A stretch of 64,000 nt of DNA, from positions 3 through 64,002 of the forward strand of contig RHGE01000018.1 in assembly GCA_004296775.1 (NCBI GenBank), in the 5' to 3' direction. Below the pieces are notes generated by a model. The model had not been told where the DNA came from. It made no database searches and was given only the letters and a program-made list of their open reading frames with translations. How positions within the stretch are numbered: position 1 is the stretch's first letter; every line of letters starts with the position of its first letter. This DNA comes from Marinilabiliaceae bacterium JC017. Its GTDB lineage: Bacteria > Bacteroidota > Bacteroidia > Bacteroidales > Marinilabiliaceae. The translations under genes were made by a program, and so were the position numbers. Shown one piece after another: positions 38,501-46,269 of the stretch.

Positions 38501-38551
38501 TCCACACAGAAGCCCTGCTATTATTGACAAACAAGTGATTTTTAAGGTCAT
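35519..38551 (-). CDS. N-acetylmuramoyl-L-alanine amidase (Amidase_3) with golvesin-like and FnIII modules
   Basis: 1010 aa. A signal peptide (to about residue 22, TRAQ) precedes a split Amidase_3 domain. The first zinc-ligand region is NYIALWHSHGWYY (H166/H168), the second is LAFAFHTDAG (H491) and the catalytic glutamate is E574 (MLLELLSHQNM). A golvesin/xanthan-lyase C-terminal-like module (about 225-375) is inserted between them. An FnIII domain (about 640-720) and a C-terminal domain of unknown type follow. It should cleave the MurNAc-L-Ala bond outside the cytoplasm. It is divergent from murK across a shared control region. Confidence 0.85.
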   Translation of the reverse strand: MTLKITCLSIIAGLLCGFYTRAQEEKDPKFTRRAENRLEKLDDVFSEWGHLGKMKIDSLNVSRESKTIQLYFSKPLSYMPFRENEIDILKNQIYSALGRKFQNYSIKVFTDDKEISFLVPNALRSDLGIDTARLDQGGIKKDPFICKQDAYKSTDGLYNNYIALWHSHGWYYESKLDRWEWQRARLYGAVEDVSPMEYVLPYLVPMLENAGANVFLPRERDVQINEVIVDNDELGKALGFELSDGVQIKKKFNGFAVKDTLYVGENPFKMGTSYLVNKENGGKVAEYIPEIPEKGEYAVYVSYGRDDASTAKVKYVVHHTGGATSFLVNQKMGGGTWIYLGKFIFDAGKNPLKGAVDVVSVDGDVSLDAVKFGGGMGNVARRPSRELAPNKWSLNANSSKDDDVISVDPEQFKWKLSGKPRYLEAARYYLQYAGMPDTLVFSLNDEKNDYNDDYQSRGEWVNYLMGAPNGPTKNREVEGLNIPIDLAFAFHTDAGVTPNDSIIGTLGIYSSVRDNGVFPNGQSKLASRDLTDLIQSQVVNDVRKLYREDWTRRGMWDKQYSEAWRPNVPTMLLELLSHQNMSDIKFGLDPRFRFAVSRAIYKGILKFQAFQEGREYVVQPLPVDHFSITSKGENTFLLTWQPVMDPLEASAVPTKYKVYRRLGDNGFDNGTIVSGTSFEVSIDQLDEIYGFKVTALNDGGESFASEVLSLGVKSNAKGDVLVVNGFDRISGPAFVDKDGFAGVAWWDDQGVADKCKIGFTGYQYDFDKNSAWLDDDNPGWGASYGDMEGKIIPGNSFDFPFIHGQAIMAAGYSFVSVSDEAFCEKGYGAENYAMVDIILGEEKTTPQFIDKAKTDYQIYTPAFMDKLTVLSRMGVNMFISGAYVGSDYVLNNDTIAAKFANEILHFKWRTNHVVKSGSVYSSDYGNEYFNEEFSFNTTYDPVIYQVEAPDAIEPFGKQAITAFRYGENNSSAGVAYNGDYRTVILGFPFEAIKKESQRVTLMAQILSFFE

Positions 38552-38608
38552 ATTTACCGCCTTTCTTTATTGCTCTTTTTTTAAAAGATACTGATATTAA
38601 TATGGTGT

Positions 38609-38638
38609 CAAAAATAAAAACTCTTTTCGAAGAAACAA
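38609..38638 (-). promoter_or_regulatory. Promoter of the amidase gene
   Basis: Minus-strand TTG (38638-38636), a 19-nt spacer and TATTTTTG (38616-38609) match the Bacteroidota -33/-7 pattern. Confidence 0.55.
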
Positions 38639-38642
38639 ATAC

Positions 38643-38659
38643 TTGTCATACATGTTATA
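38643..38659. promoter_or_regulatory. Putative operator between amidase and murK promoters (site 3)
   Basis: TTGTCATACATGTTATA matches the 17-mer of sites 1 and 2 at 13 of 17 positions, keeping TTGT..TACAT.TTA.A. It lies between the two outward-facing -33 boxes, a position suited to control of both directions. The GntR gene 2 kb away is the obvious candidate binder. Confidence 0.5.
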
Positions 38660-38666
38660 TAATACC

Positions 38667-38696
38667 TTTGAAGGATTGATTTTATTCGTATCTTTG
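38667..38696 (+). promoter_or_regulatory. Promoter of murK-murQ
   Basis: TTTG (38667-38670), an 18-nt spacer and TATCTTTG (38689-38696) followed by CA is a textbook Bacteroidota promoter. It gives a leader of about 110 nt. Confidence 0.7.
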
Positions 38697-38715
38697 CACC
38701 CTAATAGATAAATTT

Positions 38716-38759
38716 AAATGCTTTTACAAAATACATAACACAAAAATACAAAAGCATTT
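38716..38759 (+). promoter_or_regulatory. Inverted repeat in the murK leader
   Basis: AAATGCTTTT and AAAAGCATTT are perfect inverted repeats 24 nt apart, inside the transcribed leader. It may be a second operator or an mRNA hairpin. Confidence 0.45.
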
Positions 38760-38814
38760 TAATACACAAAACAGATATTTTGGGCATTTCATAACACATA
38801 TCATATTACACAAA

Positions 38815-39657
38815 ATGATTCTAATAGCAGACAGTGGTTCTACGAAAACAGAATGGAATTTGATGACGAACGAAAAAATAGTAAAATCATTTTTCACTTC
38901 TGGAATTAATCCCTTTTATCAGGATTCCGATGCCATCTACCAGAGCATTCAAAAAGAATATCCTGACATCCAAACAATAACTCCTGAATACATCTATTTT
39001 TATGGCGCTGGATGTGCTAATGAAGAAAAACAACAAGTGGTAAAAACAGCTCTTGAAAAAATCTTCAACACATCCAAAATAGAAATAGGCAGTGACCTTT
39101 TGGCAGCAGCTAGATCGTTATGTCAAACAGAATCAGGTATCGCTTGTATATTAGGAACCGGATCAAACTCCTGTTACTACAATGGCCAATCAATAGAATC
39201 AAATGTTTCCCCTTTGGGATTTATCCTGGGTGACGAAGGTAGTGGTGCTATTTTAGGTAAAAAACTAATTTCTGACATATTAAAAAAACAACTACCCGAA
39301 CCTATCATAAAACGGTTCTATGAGACTTACCCAGTCACACCAACAGAAATACTTGACAGAGTCTATAAACAACCTTTTCCAAACAGGTACCTTGCCCAAT
39401 ACACAAAATTCATATCAGGCAACATACAAGAAAAGGAATTAGAAAAGCTTGTTTCTGATGGATTCAAGGAATTCATCATTCGCAATATCTTACAATATCC
39501 ACAAGCTTCAAAAGTAAAAATACATGTAACTGGCAGTATCGCTTTCCACTTTAAAGACCAACTAATTGACAGCTTAAACTATTTCAATTTACAAATCGGA
39601 AGAATAAGCCAGGCTCCCATGGAAAACCTAATTGAATATCACAAAGAACAACACTAA
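38815..39657 (+). CDS. murK: BadF/BadG-family amino-sugar kinase (MurNAc/GlcNAc kinase, MurK-like)
   Basis: 280 aa, an ASKHA-fold kinase. The phosphate-1 motif is LIADSGSTKTEWN at the N-terminus; GTGSNSCYYNG and LGDEGSGAILGKKL mark phosphate-2 and the sugar-binding region; HVTGSIAFHFK is the adenosine motif. The best-known relatives next to murQ phosphorylate MurNAc at O-6. GlcNAc kinase activity is a common second activity. The stop lies 8 bp before the murQ ATG, so the two are co-translated. It acts in the cytoplasm on sugar delivered by a MurT-type importer without phosphorylation, in contrast to the PTS route of E. coli. Confidence 0.87.
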   Translation: MILIADSGSTKTEWNLMTNEKIVKSFFTSGINPFYQDSDAIYQSIQKEYPDIQTITPEYIYFYGAGCANEEKQQVVKTALEKIFNTSKIEIGSDLLAAARSLCQTESGIACILGTGSNSCYYNGQSIESNVSPLGFILGDEGSGAILGKKLISDILKKQLPEPIIKRFYETYPVTPTEILDRVYKQPFPNRYLAQYTKFISGNIQEKELEKLVSDGFKEFIIRNILQYPQASKVKIHVTGSIAFHFKDQLIDSLNYFNLQIGRISQAPMENLIEYHKEQH

Positions 39658-39667
39658 ATACAACATA

Positions 39668-40501
39668 ATGAGTAATTCCAATAAACAAACAAATAAATCC
39701 AGCATAACCGAAGCCCCATCTCACTTTGATAATCTCGAAAAGATGACGGTACTGGAGCTATTAACTAACATCAACAAAGAAGACGCAAAGGTCCACCAGG
39801 CAGTAGAGAAAGCTGTTCCCCAAATCCAACAATTAGTTGAACGAATCGTTGAACGAATGCAGAAAGGCGGCCGTGTTTTTTACCTGGGAGCAGGAACTAG
39901 TGGCCGATTAGGAGTGCTGGATGCCTCTGAGTTACCACCCACATTCGGCGTACCGGATAACATGGTAATCGGACTTATAGCAGGCGGTGACGTAGCCTTG
40001 AGAAAAGCGGTTGAAGCCGCCGAAGATGATCCGGAGAAAGCATGGGCTGAACTTCAACAATACAAACCAACCCCAAGAGATACAATTATTGGTATCGCTG
40101 CCTCCGGCACCACACCATATGTTATTGGCGGGATTAATAAAGGCCGGGAAAACGGTTTGCTCACAGGTTGCATCACCTGTAATCCATACAGTAAAATTGC
40201 AGAAGCTACAGAATTCCCGATTGAAGCTATTGTAGGACCGGAATTCGTCACTGGCAGCACTCGTCTTAAAGCTGGTACTGCGCAAAAAATGATCCTGAAC
40301 ATGATAACAACTACCATCATGATTAAACTAGGACGCGTAAAAGGCAATAAAATGGTAAACATGCAATTGACTAACAAAAAACTGGTAGAACGTGGCACTC
40401 AAATGATTATGGATGAACTAAAAATTCAACATGACGAAGCTAAACGACTGCTCCTATTGCATGGATCAGTAAAAGAAGCCATCGAATCATTCAACAAATA
40501 A
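39668..40501 (+). CDS. murQ: N-acetylmuramic acid 6-phosphate etherase
   Basis: I start at 39668 (MSNSNKQTNK), 8 bp after murK; the longer frame overlaps murK. 277 aa. An SIS domain contains YLGAGTSGRLGVLDASELPPTF, with E88 matching the catalytic Glu83 of E. coli MurQ, and GGDVALRKAVEAAEDD, with E119 matching the second conserved Glu. Further motifs are GIAASGTTPYVIGGI and the C-terminal LLLLHGSVKEAI. It cleaves the lactyl ether of MurNAc-6-P to give GlcNAc-6-P and D-lactate in the cytoplasm. NagA and NagB for the next steps are not in the window; the D-lactate may go to the FAD/Fe-S enzyme at 5020-7869. Confidence 0.96.
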   Translation: MSNSNKQTNKSSITEAPSHFDNLEKMTVLELLTNINKEDAKVHQAVEKAVPQIQQLVERIVERMQKGGRVFYLGAGTSGRLGVLDASELPPTFGVPDNMVIGLIAGGDVALRKAVEAAEDDPEKAWAELQQYKPTPRDTIIGIAASGTTPYVIGGINKGRENGLLTGCITCNPYSKIAEATEFPIEAIVGPEFVTGSTRLKAGTAQKMILNMITTTIMIKLGRVKGNKMVNMQLTNKKLVERGTQMIMDELKIQHDEAKRLLLLHGSVKEAIESFNK

Positions 40502-40525
40502 CATCACCTACACATACACACAAAC

Positions 40526-40560
40526 AAAAAGCCTGTCATTAAAATATGACAGGCTTTTTG
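40526..40560. terminator. Bidirectional terminator between murQ and gntR
   Basis: AAAAAGCCTGTCAT and ATGACAGGCTTTTT form a 14-bp stem with A and T flanks, placed between two convergent stops. Confidence 0.93.
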
Positions 40561-40576
40561 TTTATTCAATTTCTTT

Positions 40577-41305
40577 TTACTTTACACTACCCTTAAGGAA
40601 TCTATCATAAATTTCCTGATTTCTCTCCAAAAGCTCAACAGAAAATTCATATGCCTTTTGCTCCTCCTGTAATTCTACTGCTTCAAAAATTTCCTTTTGC
40701 AATCTGAAAGTATACTCTTTTTCTCCTTCAATATTGGCATAAATTAAATTTCTCATACGTGGCAACAAAGAATATATCGGCTCCATGCTAATTATAGCAA
40801 TAGGATTACCTGTTGATTTTGCCATGTACATATGAAACCTATTTATAACATCAACCTCTAACTGCGTATTATCAGGATCACACTTCTCTAACTCATCAAG
40901 ATTATCCCTCAATATTTTCAAATCATTCGCAGTTCTGTTACGAGCGGCCATCCTGGCTATTTCAGGCTCAAAAAGACGCCTAACTTCAATGATTTGACCG
41001 ATCAGATTAGAGTCAAATTTCAAATCATAATACAGATTCAAAGACTTAATAGCATCTTCTATCCGTATTTCTGACACATACATGCCACTACCTTTTTTTA
41101 TCTCAATCAAACCTCGTGCACTCAACCTCCTTAGAGCCTCTCTTAAAGCGGTACGACTAACAGCAAAGCTTTCGCAAAGTTCTTTCTCTGAAGGAAGTTT
41201 GTTTCCGGGAATGAGTTTTTTTTGTCTTATCGCCTCCTCAATCTTTCGCTCTATCTTTTGACTCAAAGTCTGACTGGTTCCTATTTTACCAAAAATATCA
41301 TCCAT
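40577..41305 (-). CDS. GntR-family regulator, FadR/FCD subfamily
   Basis: 242 aa. An N-terminal winged helix (about 8-75, KLIPGNKLPSEKELCESFAVSRTALREALRRL, SGMYVSE) is followed by an all-helical FCD ligand domain (about 90-225) with the usual RRLFEPEIARMAA start and Asp/His residues in NRFHMYMAKSTGNP. FCD regulators often sense small acids or sugar acids. It converges on murQ and is separated from it by a shared terminator. The 17-mer sites upstream of nlpC, transglutaminase/namZ and murK fit the TnGT-N3-ACna type of FadR operator, so I propose it as the local regulator, perhaps sensing MurNAc-6-P or lactate (inference). Confidence 0.88.
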   Translation of the reverse strand: MDDIFGKIGTSQTLSQKIERKIEEAIRQKKLIPGNKLPSEKELCESFAVSRTALREALRRLSARGLIEIKKGSGMYVSEIRIEDAIKSLNLYYDLKFDSNLIGQIIEVRRLFEPEIARMAARNRTANDLKILRDNLDELEKCDPDNTQLEVDVINRFHMYMAKSTGNPIAIISMEPIYSLLPRMRNLIYANIEGEKEYTFRLQKEIFEAVELQEEQKAYEFSVELLERNQEIYDRFLKGSVK

Positions 41306-41406
41306 TAATCAAATATTTTCCAAAAAATTCATTCAAAATTACACTCTTTTTTCAGAAAGAAAAGGAATCCTTCTTAAAATTATAAAATACAATTACAAAA
41401 TCAAGC

Positions 41407-41437
41407 AAAAAAAAGGTTGCAAAATTCACAACCCTTT
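41407..41437 (-). terminator. trxB terminator
   Basis: On the minus strand AAAGGGTTG pairs with CAACCTTT (one bulged base), followed by a run of T. Confidence 0.75.
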
Positions 41438-41462
41438 AAATTCTATTTCCTAATATTTAATG

Positions 41463-42458
41463 CTAATTCTCTGCCAACCACCGCTCAGCATCAATAGCTG
41501 CCATACAACCAGAACCAGCAGCAGTGACTGCCTGCCGATATGTTGAATCCTGAACATCTCCACAAGCAAATACCCCGGCGACATTAGTCTTAGAAGATCC
41601 GCACTGAGTCCTAATATAGCCAACCTCATCCGTATCAATATACGGCTTAAAAATATCTGAATTCGGCTTATGCCCAATTGCCAAAAAGAAACCATCAATA
41701 TTTATCTTAACCTCTTCTTCTTCCGTAGTCCCTTTCTTTTTAACCAACACTGCACCTTCAACCACACCATCTCCAAACAATCCCTTTGTTTGATGCTCCC
41801 ATAAAACCTCTATATTCTCTGCACTAAATACCCTGTCCTGCATCACTTTTGAAGCTCTAAGAACATTTCGTCGCACGATCATATATACTTTTTTCGCAAG
41901 ACCAGCCAAATAAAGAGCCTCTTCACAAGCAGTATCTCCCCCACCTACAACAGCAATATCTCTACCTCTGTAAAAAAAACCATCACATGTAGCACAAGCA
42001 GACACACCAGAACCAGCATACTTGGCTTCATCTTCTAATCCAAGATATTTAGCAGTCGCACCAGTAGCAATAATCAATGATTCTGCTTCAATTATTTTAG
42101 TATCATCAATAGTAATTCTAAATGGTCGTTGTGATAAATCAGATTTTGTTGCTAAACCAAAACGAATATCTGTACCAAACCGTTCAGCCTGTTTTTTCAA
42201 ATCCTCCATCATCTCGGGACCGGTTATACCGGAAGGATAACCAGGAAAATTCTCCACATCAGTAGTAGTAGTTAACTGTCCGCCAGGCTGCAATCCTTCA
42301 TAAAGAACCGGATTTAAATTCGCTCTTGCGGCATATATTGCAGCAGTATAACCAGCAGGACCAGAACCAATCACTAACACTTTTACATTCTCAACGTCTT
42401 TAATATCTTTGTTTTCAGGGGTTGAATCATTCAGATTCATTTTTTCAAAAAGCGCCAT
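41463..42458 (-). CDS. trxB: Thioredoxin reductase
   Basis: I start at ATG 42458 (MALFEKMNLND), because the longer frame begins with TTG; 331 aa. An N-terminal FAD site (VIGSGPAGYTAAIYAARANL), GGQLTTTTDVENFPG, the redox pair CATC in SACATCDGFFYRG, an NADPH site (VVGGGDTACEEALYLA) and a C-terminal FAD motif (GVFACGDVQDSTYRQ) identify it. It reduces thioredoxin with NADPH in the cytoplasm. This is a housekeeping gene, terminated independently and not evidently part of the muropeptide locus. Confidence 0.96.
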   Translation of the reverse strand: MALFEKMNLNDSTPENKDIKDVENVKVLVIGSGPAGYTAAIYAARANLNPVLYEGLQPGGQLTTTTDVENFPGYPSGITGPEMMEDLKKQAERFGTDIRFGLATKSDLSQRPFRITIDDTKIIEAESLIIATGATAKYLGLEDEAKYAGSGVSACATCDGFFYRGRDIAVVGGGDTACEEALYLAGLAKKVYMIVRRNVLRASKVMQDRVFSAENIEVLWEHQTKGLFGDGVVEGAVLVKKKGTTEEEEVKINIDGFFLAIGHKPNSDIFKPYIDTDEVGYIRTQCGSSKTNVAGVFACGDVQDSTYRQAVTAAGSGCMAAIDAERWLAEN

Positions 42459-42644
42459 AATATGCAAATATTAACATTTCTAAATACACCGTAAAACTAA
42501 TAATTTTCATCTGCTCAATCAAAAATTATACCTCGAATAAACTCATGACAAATCTTAAGTTTTGAAAATCATTTTGAAATACCACATACACATACATGCC
42601 TAGGCAATTATATATCATGACACTATATCACAAAACCAGATAAT

Positions 42645-43592
42645 TCACTTAGTATTTAACGGTTTAAAAATGATTGAATCGTTAGAAAAAGACAAACCCG
42701 TTACCAATCCTATTCCATTATTAACATTAGAATGAATCTTAACCGGTTCAAAAACTGGCATATCAGTATTAAAATCAGCTAACACTTTGGTCCGGATATA
42801 ATCATAGTAATCTTCAGTGATGTGATATAAATAAACAGACAACTTAATCTTCTTATCATACCAAAATAATTGATAACAACTACGTGGAATACGAAATTTC
42901 AACTCATAAGTCTTTCCGTTTATCAAATAATCATTAAACAATCCTTCAAAATCTGCTCCTTCGAGCAGACTACCATCTTGACCCCTTTGATAAAAGACCG
43001 GATCTTCAGAAATAAAATCAACTGATTTTTGATAATACGTCACGCAACCACTCACATCTTCCCATCGCTCCTGCACCACGACCAATTGATAAAAATCCTT
43101 CTCATTAACAGGATCAGAAAATACCAACTTACAATCAAGACCCTTTTCATAAATACCATCAGACGTAAGTGCAACACTAGAAATAGTATCAAATTTTTCC
43201 ATCGCTACAACTCGAGGTATTACGGTAGCCACATTAGCAGTATCGTTAAAATGATCTGTAGCTTCCAAATATACAGTATCACCTTCATGAAACTTTAAAT
43301 AATCCCACTTTCCCCAAATCGTATCTTTAGGAAAGAAATAAGTACCTTGCACTTGATCATTCTTATATATTGAAAACCAACCATCTTCAACCTTTTTGTA
43401 ATTTTCTAAAGAAAGAATACCAATACTCTTACTCATATGAAAAGAAAATGAACTATCCGGAAAAATAAATGAATACAACACTAATTTACCATCTACATCC
43501 TCTATATCGAGAGAAATATCTTTCTCACACCCTACAAACAGAATCAATAGAGTGACACAAAATATCAATATATTTTTCAACCGAACTTTCAT
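42645..43592 (-). CDS. DUF4249-family lipoprotein
   Basis: About 315 aa from ATG 43592; a GTG one codon upstream overlaps the receptor stop. The lipoprotein signal ends LFVGC. The following EKDISLDIEDVDGKLVLYSFI, SFSFHMSKS and later GLDCKLVFSDP regions match DUF4249, beta-rich lipoproteins that accompany STN-containing TonB receptors in Bacteroidota. It is probably a surface partner of the upstream receptor, though no ligand is known. Its start codon lies 2 bp after the receptor stop, so the two are translationally coupled. Confidence 0.82.
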   Translation of the reverse strand: MKVRLKNILIFCVTLLILFVGCEKDISLDIEDVDGKLVLYSFIFPDSSFSFHMSKSIGILSLENYKKVEDGWFSIYKNDQVQGTYFFPKDTIWGKWDYLKFHEGDTVYLEATDHFNDTANVATVIPRVVAMEKFDTISSVALTSDGIYEKGLDCKLVFSDPVNEKDFYQLVVVQERWEDVSGCVTYYQKSVDFISEDPVFYQRGQDGSLLEGADFEGLFNDYLINGKTYELKFRIPRSCYQLFWYDKKIKLSVYLYHITEDYYDYIRTKVLADFNTDMPVFEPVKIHSNVNNGIGLVTGLSFSNDSIIFKPLNTK

Positions 43593-43594
43593 CA

Positions 43595-46240
43595 CTAAAA
43601 CTTTATCGTATACCTCACATAAGGAATAGGAAATGGAAATAAACTAAACTGCTTCAACGATCGATATTCCTCTTCGGTTTCATCATTAACAGAATCTGCA
43701 AAATACAAGAAAAACGGATTCTGACGACCATATGCATTTATCATTCCCAAACTCCATATCCGTTCACCCCACTTCTTTTGCTTCTTAAAATTAAAACCAA
43801 AATCTAACCGATGAAAATTAGGCATTCTATATCCATTGTATTCATTTATATACTCATTATACTTATAATCTGATCTGGTTGTAGGCAATTCAGGTGCATA
43901 ATACTTACCAGAGGGTAACGTAACCGGACTTCCCGTTCCAAACATCCAAGTAAAACCACCATCTATTCGATCATTAAATCGATAAGACATAAACAAGGAA
44001 GCATCATGACGTCTATCTGCAAAAGAAGGAAATTCCCTTCCGTCATTCAGCCCATCAAATTTGTTGAAAGATTTAGAATAAGTATAACCCAACCACCCCG
44101 TAAGCTTTCCTATTCTTTTATGCAAAAGAAATTCTGTACCATAAGATGTTCCCTTTCCTGAAATAAGTTTATCCTCCCAACCAATTGTAAAATCAAAGAA
44201 ACTTCCATCTTCTTTATAGGAAAGCAAATTCTCAAACTTCTTATAATATCCTTCCACAGATAAATTAAACCCTTTACTTATTTCCCATTCAAATCCTAAC
44301 GAAGACTGACTTGCTCTCATTGGCTTAATTTCATCCGAAACTGGCAACCACATATCCGTTGGCAAAGAAACTGTTGCTGTTCTTAACAAATGCACATATT
44401 GGGTCATTTTTGAATAAGCTCCCTTTAAAGACAAATAATCACTAAGTAAATAGCGAAGAGATATCCGAGGCTCAACAGAATGATAAAAATCATTTTGAGT
44501 TAAAAACAATGAAAAATGAACCCCAAGATTCATTTTTAATCGATCGCTCACATTAAAATCATCTTCTAAATATCCATGAAATTCTGGTCGATACATACTA
44601 TCTCCACCAATAGTAGTATCGACTTGCGCCTCATTTGCTATCTCATTTTTTAACAAATCTATACCAGGATAAAAATTGTGATACACATAACTTCCTCCAA
44701 ATCTAAAATAATGATTAGGCGAAGCAACAAAATCAAAATCTATCTTAGTATTAAAATCCCTAATACCGCTAAAGTATTTTTTCTCAACCGCACTCCACGC
44801 CTCCTTGTAGTATAAATTCTGAATTTGCCCAATATAAAACCGATAATCACTAAAAGTAGCCGTCAGATTAGAAAACAACTTATCTCCAAAAATATGGTTC
44901 CAACGCATGGCAGCAACCACATTGCCCCAACCCGAGCTACTCTCATCATTTAACGTTACAGACTGATAAATATCTACACGCTCACCTATTTCAAGATCAA
45001 TATTCTGGTCATTATAACGTGAATAAAATTCATCCTTTCCCCAATAAGCACTAACAAACAATCGGTCTGTATCTGAAAATTTATAGTTTACTTTTCCATT
45101 AAGATCAAAAAAGTAGTAATTACTTTTTTCTATTTCTTTTCTCTGAAAAGGAGCAGTGACTAAATCCAGGTATGTCCTTCTAAAAGACAATGAAAAAGTT
45201 GCTTTATCCTTTTTTATTGGCCCATTCAATGCTACTCTCGATGACAACAAACCGATACTCGCTGAACCATTTATTCGTTCATTACTACCTTCATACATCC
45301 TAACATCAACAACAGAAGAAAGACGCCCTCCATAACGAGCAGGAAAGCCACCTTTGACTACCGATACTTTATTTATTGCATCAGCATTAAAAACAGAAAA
45401 GAAACCTAACAAATGCCCTACATTATAAACAGGCACATCATCAAGAATAATTAAATTCTGATCCGGCCCTCCTCCCCTGACGTATAAACCAGAAAAACCT
45501 TCTCGCCCACTTTGCACACCAGGCAATAATTGAATACCCTTAACAACATCTTGCTCTCCAAGAAACACAGGAACATTACGAATTTGTTCAATAGGCAAAT
45601 CAATCGTTCCAGTCCGTGTACTTTTTACTTTAGCAGGAACCCGCGATCCAACAACTGATACCTCATTCAATTCTAATTTTGGAGTCAAATTTATATAGAC
45701 AGTAGTATCACCAGACAAATAAAGAGACTGTTCTATACCTTTATATCCCACATAGGAACTTTTCAAAACAGTATATCCTTTAGGAAGCGTAACACTAAAG
45801 AATCCAAAATTATTACTAACCGTTCCCAATAACAGGTCGGGTTCATAAATATTTGCTCCAATAAGTGATTCCCCTGTTTTTCCATCTCTCACAAATCCAG
45901 ATATGGTAAATTTTGGCGGAGGTAATTCCAACGGTTCAATAATAATCTTTTTTCCCCGAACCAGGTACGACGAGGGACAATCATCAAAAAGCCGATTTAA
46001 AAAATCCTTCACATACCCTTCGGTAAATGAAAAATTAACATTGTCTTTAAAACAAAGCTTATTACTATAACTAAATACGTACCCTGTAGAATCTTGCAAT
46101 TGTTGCAAATAATAATATGTACTCCCTTTTTCCTTAGGAACGGAAACCCATTTTGTAAGTACATTCTGGGCAAAAACAAGACGGGGTAAGAATAATCCTA
46201 CCCCGATAAATATCATTATTTTGACGTACTTTTCGAGCAT
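43595..46240 (-). CDS. TonB-dependent receptor with STN signalling domain (FecA-like)
   Basis: 881 aa. It has a signal peptide (ending RLVFAQ), an STN domain (about 35-110) that contacts FecR, a carboxypeptidase-like domain (FTISGFVRDGKTGESLIGANIY), a plug (about 200-320, with VRGGGPDQNLIILDDVPVY) and a barrel ending in YVRYTIKF. The order sigma-sORF-FecR-receptor-DUF4249 is a cell-surface-signalling locus in which ligand import activates the ECF factor. The ligand is unknown; nothing links it directly to muropeptides. Confidence 0.92.
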   Translation of the reverse strand: MLEKYVKIMIFIGVGLFLPRLVFAQNVLTKWVSVPKEKGSTYYYLQQLQDSTGYVFSYSNKLCFKDNVNFSFTEGYVKDFLNRLFDDCPSSYLVRGKKIIIEPLELPPPKFTISGFVRDGKTGESLIGANIYEPDLLLGTVSNNFGFFSVTLPKGYTVLKSSYVGYKGIEQSLYLSGDTTVYINLTPKLELNEVSVVGSRVPAKVKSTRTGTIDLPIEQIRNVPVFLGEQDVVKGIQLLPGVQSGREGFSGLYVRGGGPDQNLIILDDVPVYNVGHLLGFFSVFNADAINKVSVVKGGFPARYGGRLSSVVDVRMYEGSNERINGSASIGLLSSRVALNGPIKKDKATFSLSFRRTYLDLVTAPFQRKEIEKSNYYFFDLNGKVNYKFSDTDRLFVSAYWGKDEFYSRYNDQNIDLEIGERVDIYQSVTLNDESSSGWGNVVAAMRWNHIFGDKLFSNLTATFSDYRFYIGQIQNLYYKEAWSAVEKKYFSGIRDFNTKIDFDFVASPNHYFRFGGSYVYHNFYPGIDLLKNEIANEAQVDTTIGGDSMYRPEFHGYLEDDFNVSDRLKMNLGVHFSLFLTQNDFYHSVEPRISLRYLLSDYLSLKGAYSKMTQYVHLLRTATVSLPTDMWLPVSDEIKPMRASQSSLGFEWEISKGFNLSVEGYYKKFENLLSYKEDGSFFDFTIGWEDKLISGKGTSYGTEFLLHKRIGKLTGWLGYTYSKSFNKFDGLNDGREFPSFADRRHDASLFMSYRFNDRIDGGFTWMFGTGSPVTLPSGKYYAPELPTTRSDYKYNEYINEYNGYRMPNFHRLDFGFNFKKQKKWGERIWSLGMINAYGRQNPFFLYFADSVNDETEEEYRSLKQFSLFPFPIPYVRYTIKF

Positions 46241-46269
46241 TTACAATTAGAATAAAATCTGCCCGAAAT

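Noticed and set aside
41463-42458. trxB as part of the muropeptide operon
   Set aside because: It has its own terminator and a housekeeping function; it is separated from the GntR gene by about 150 bp.
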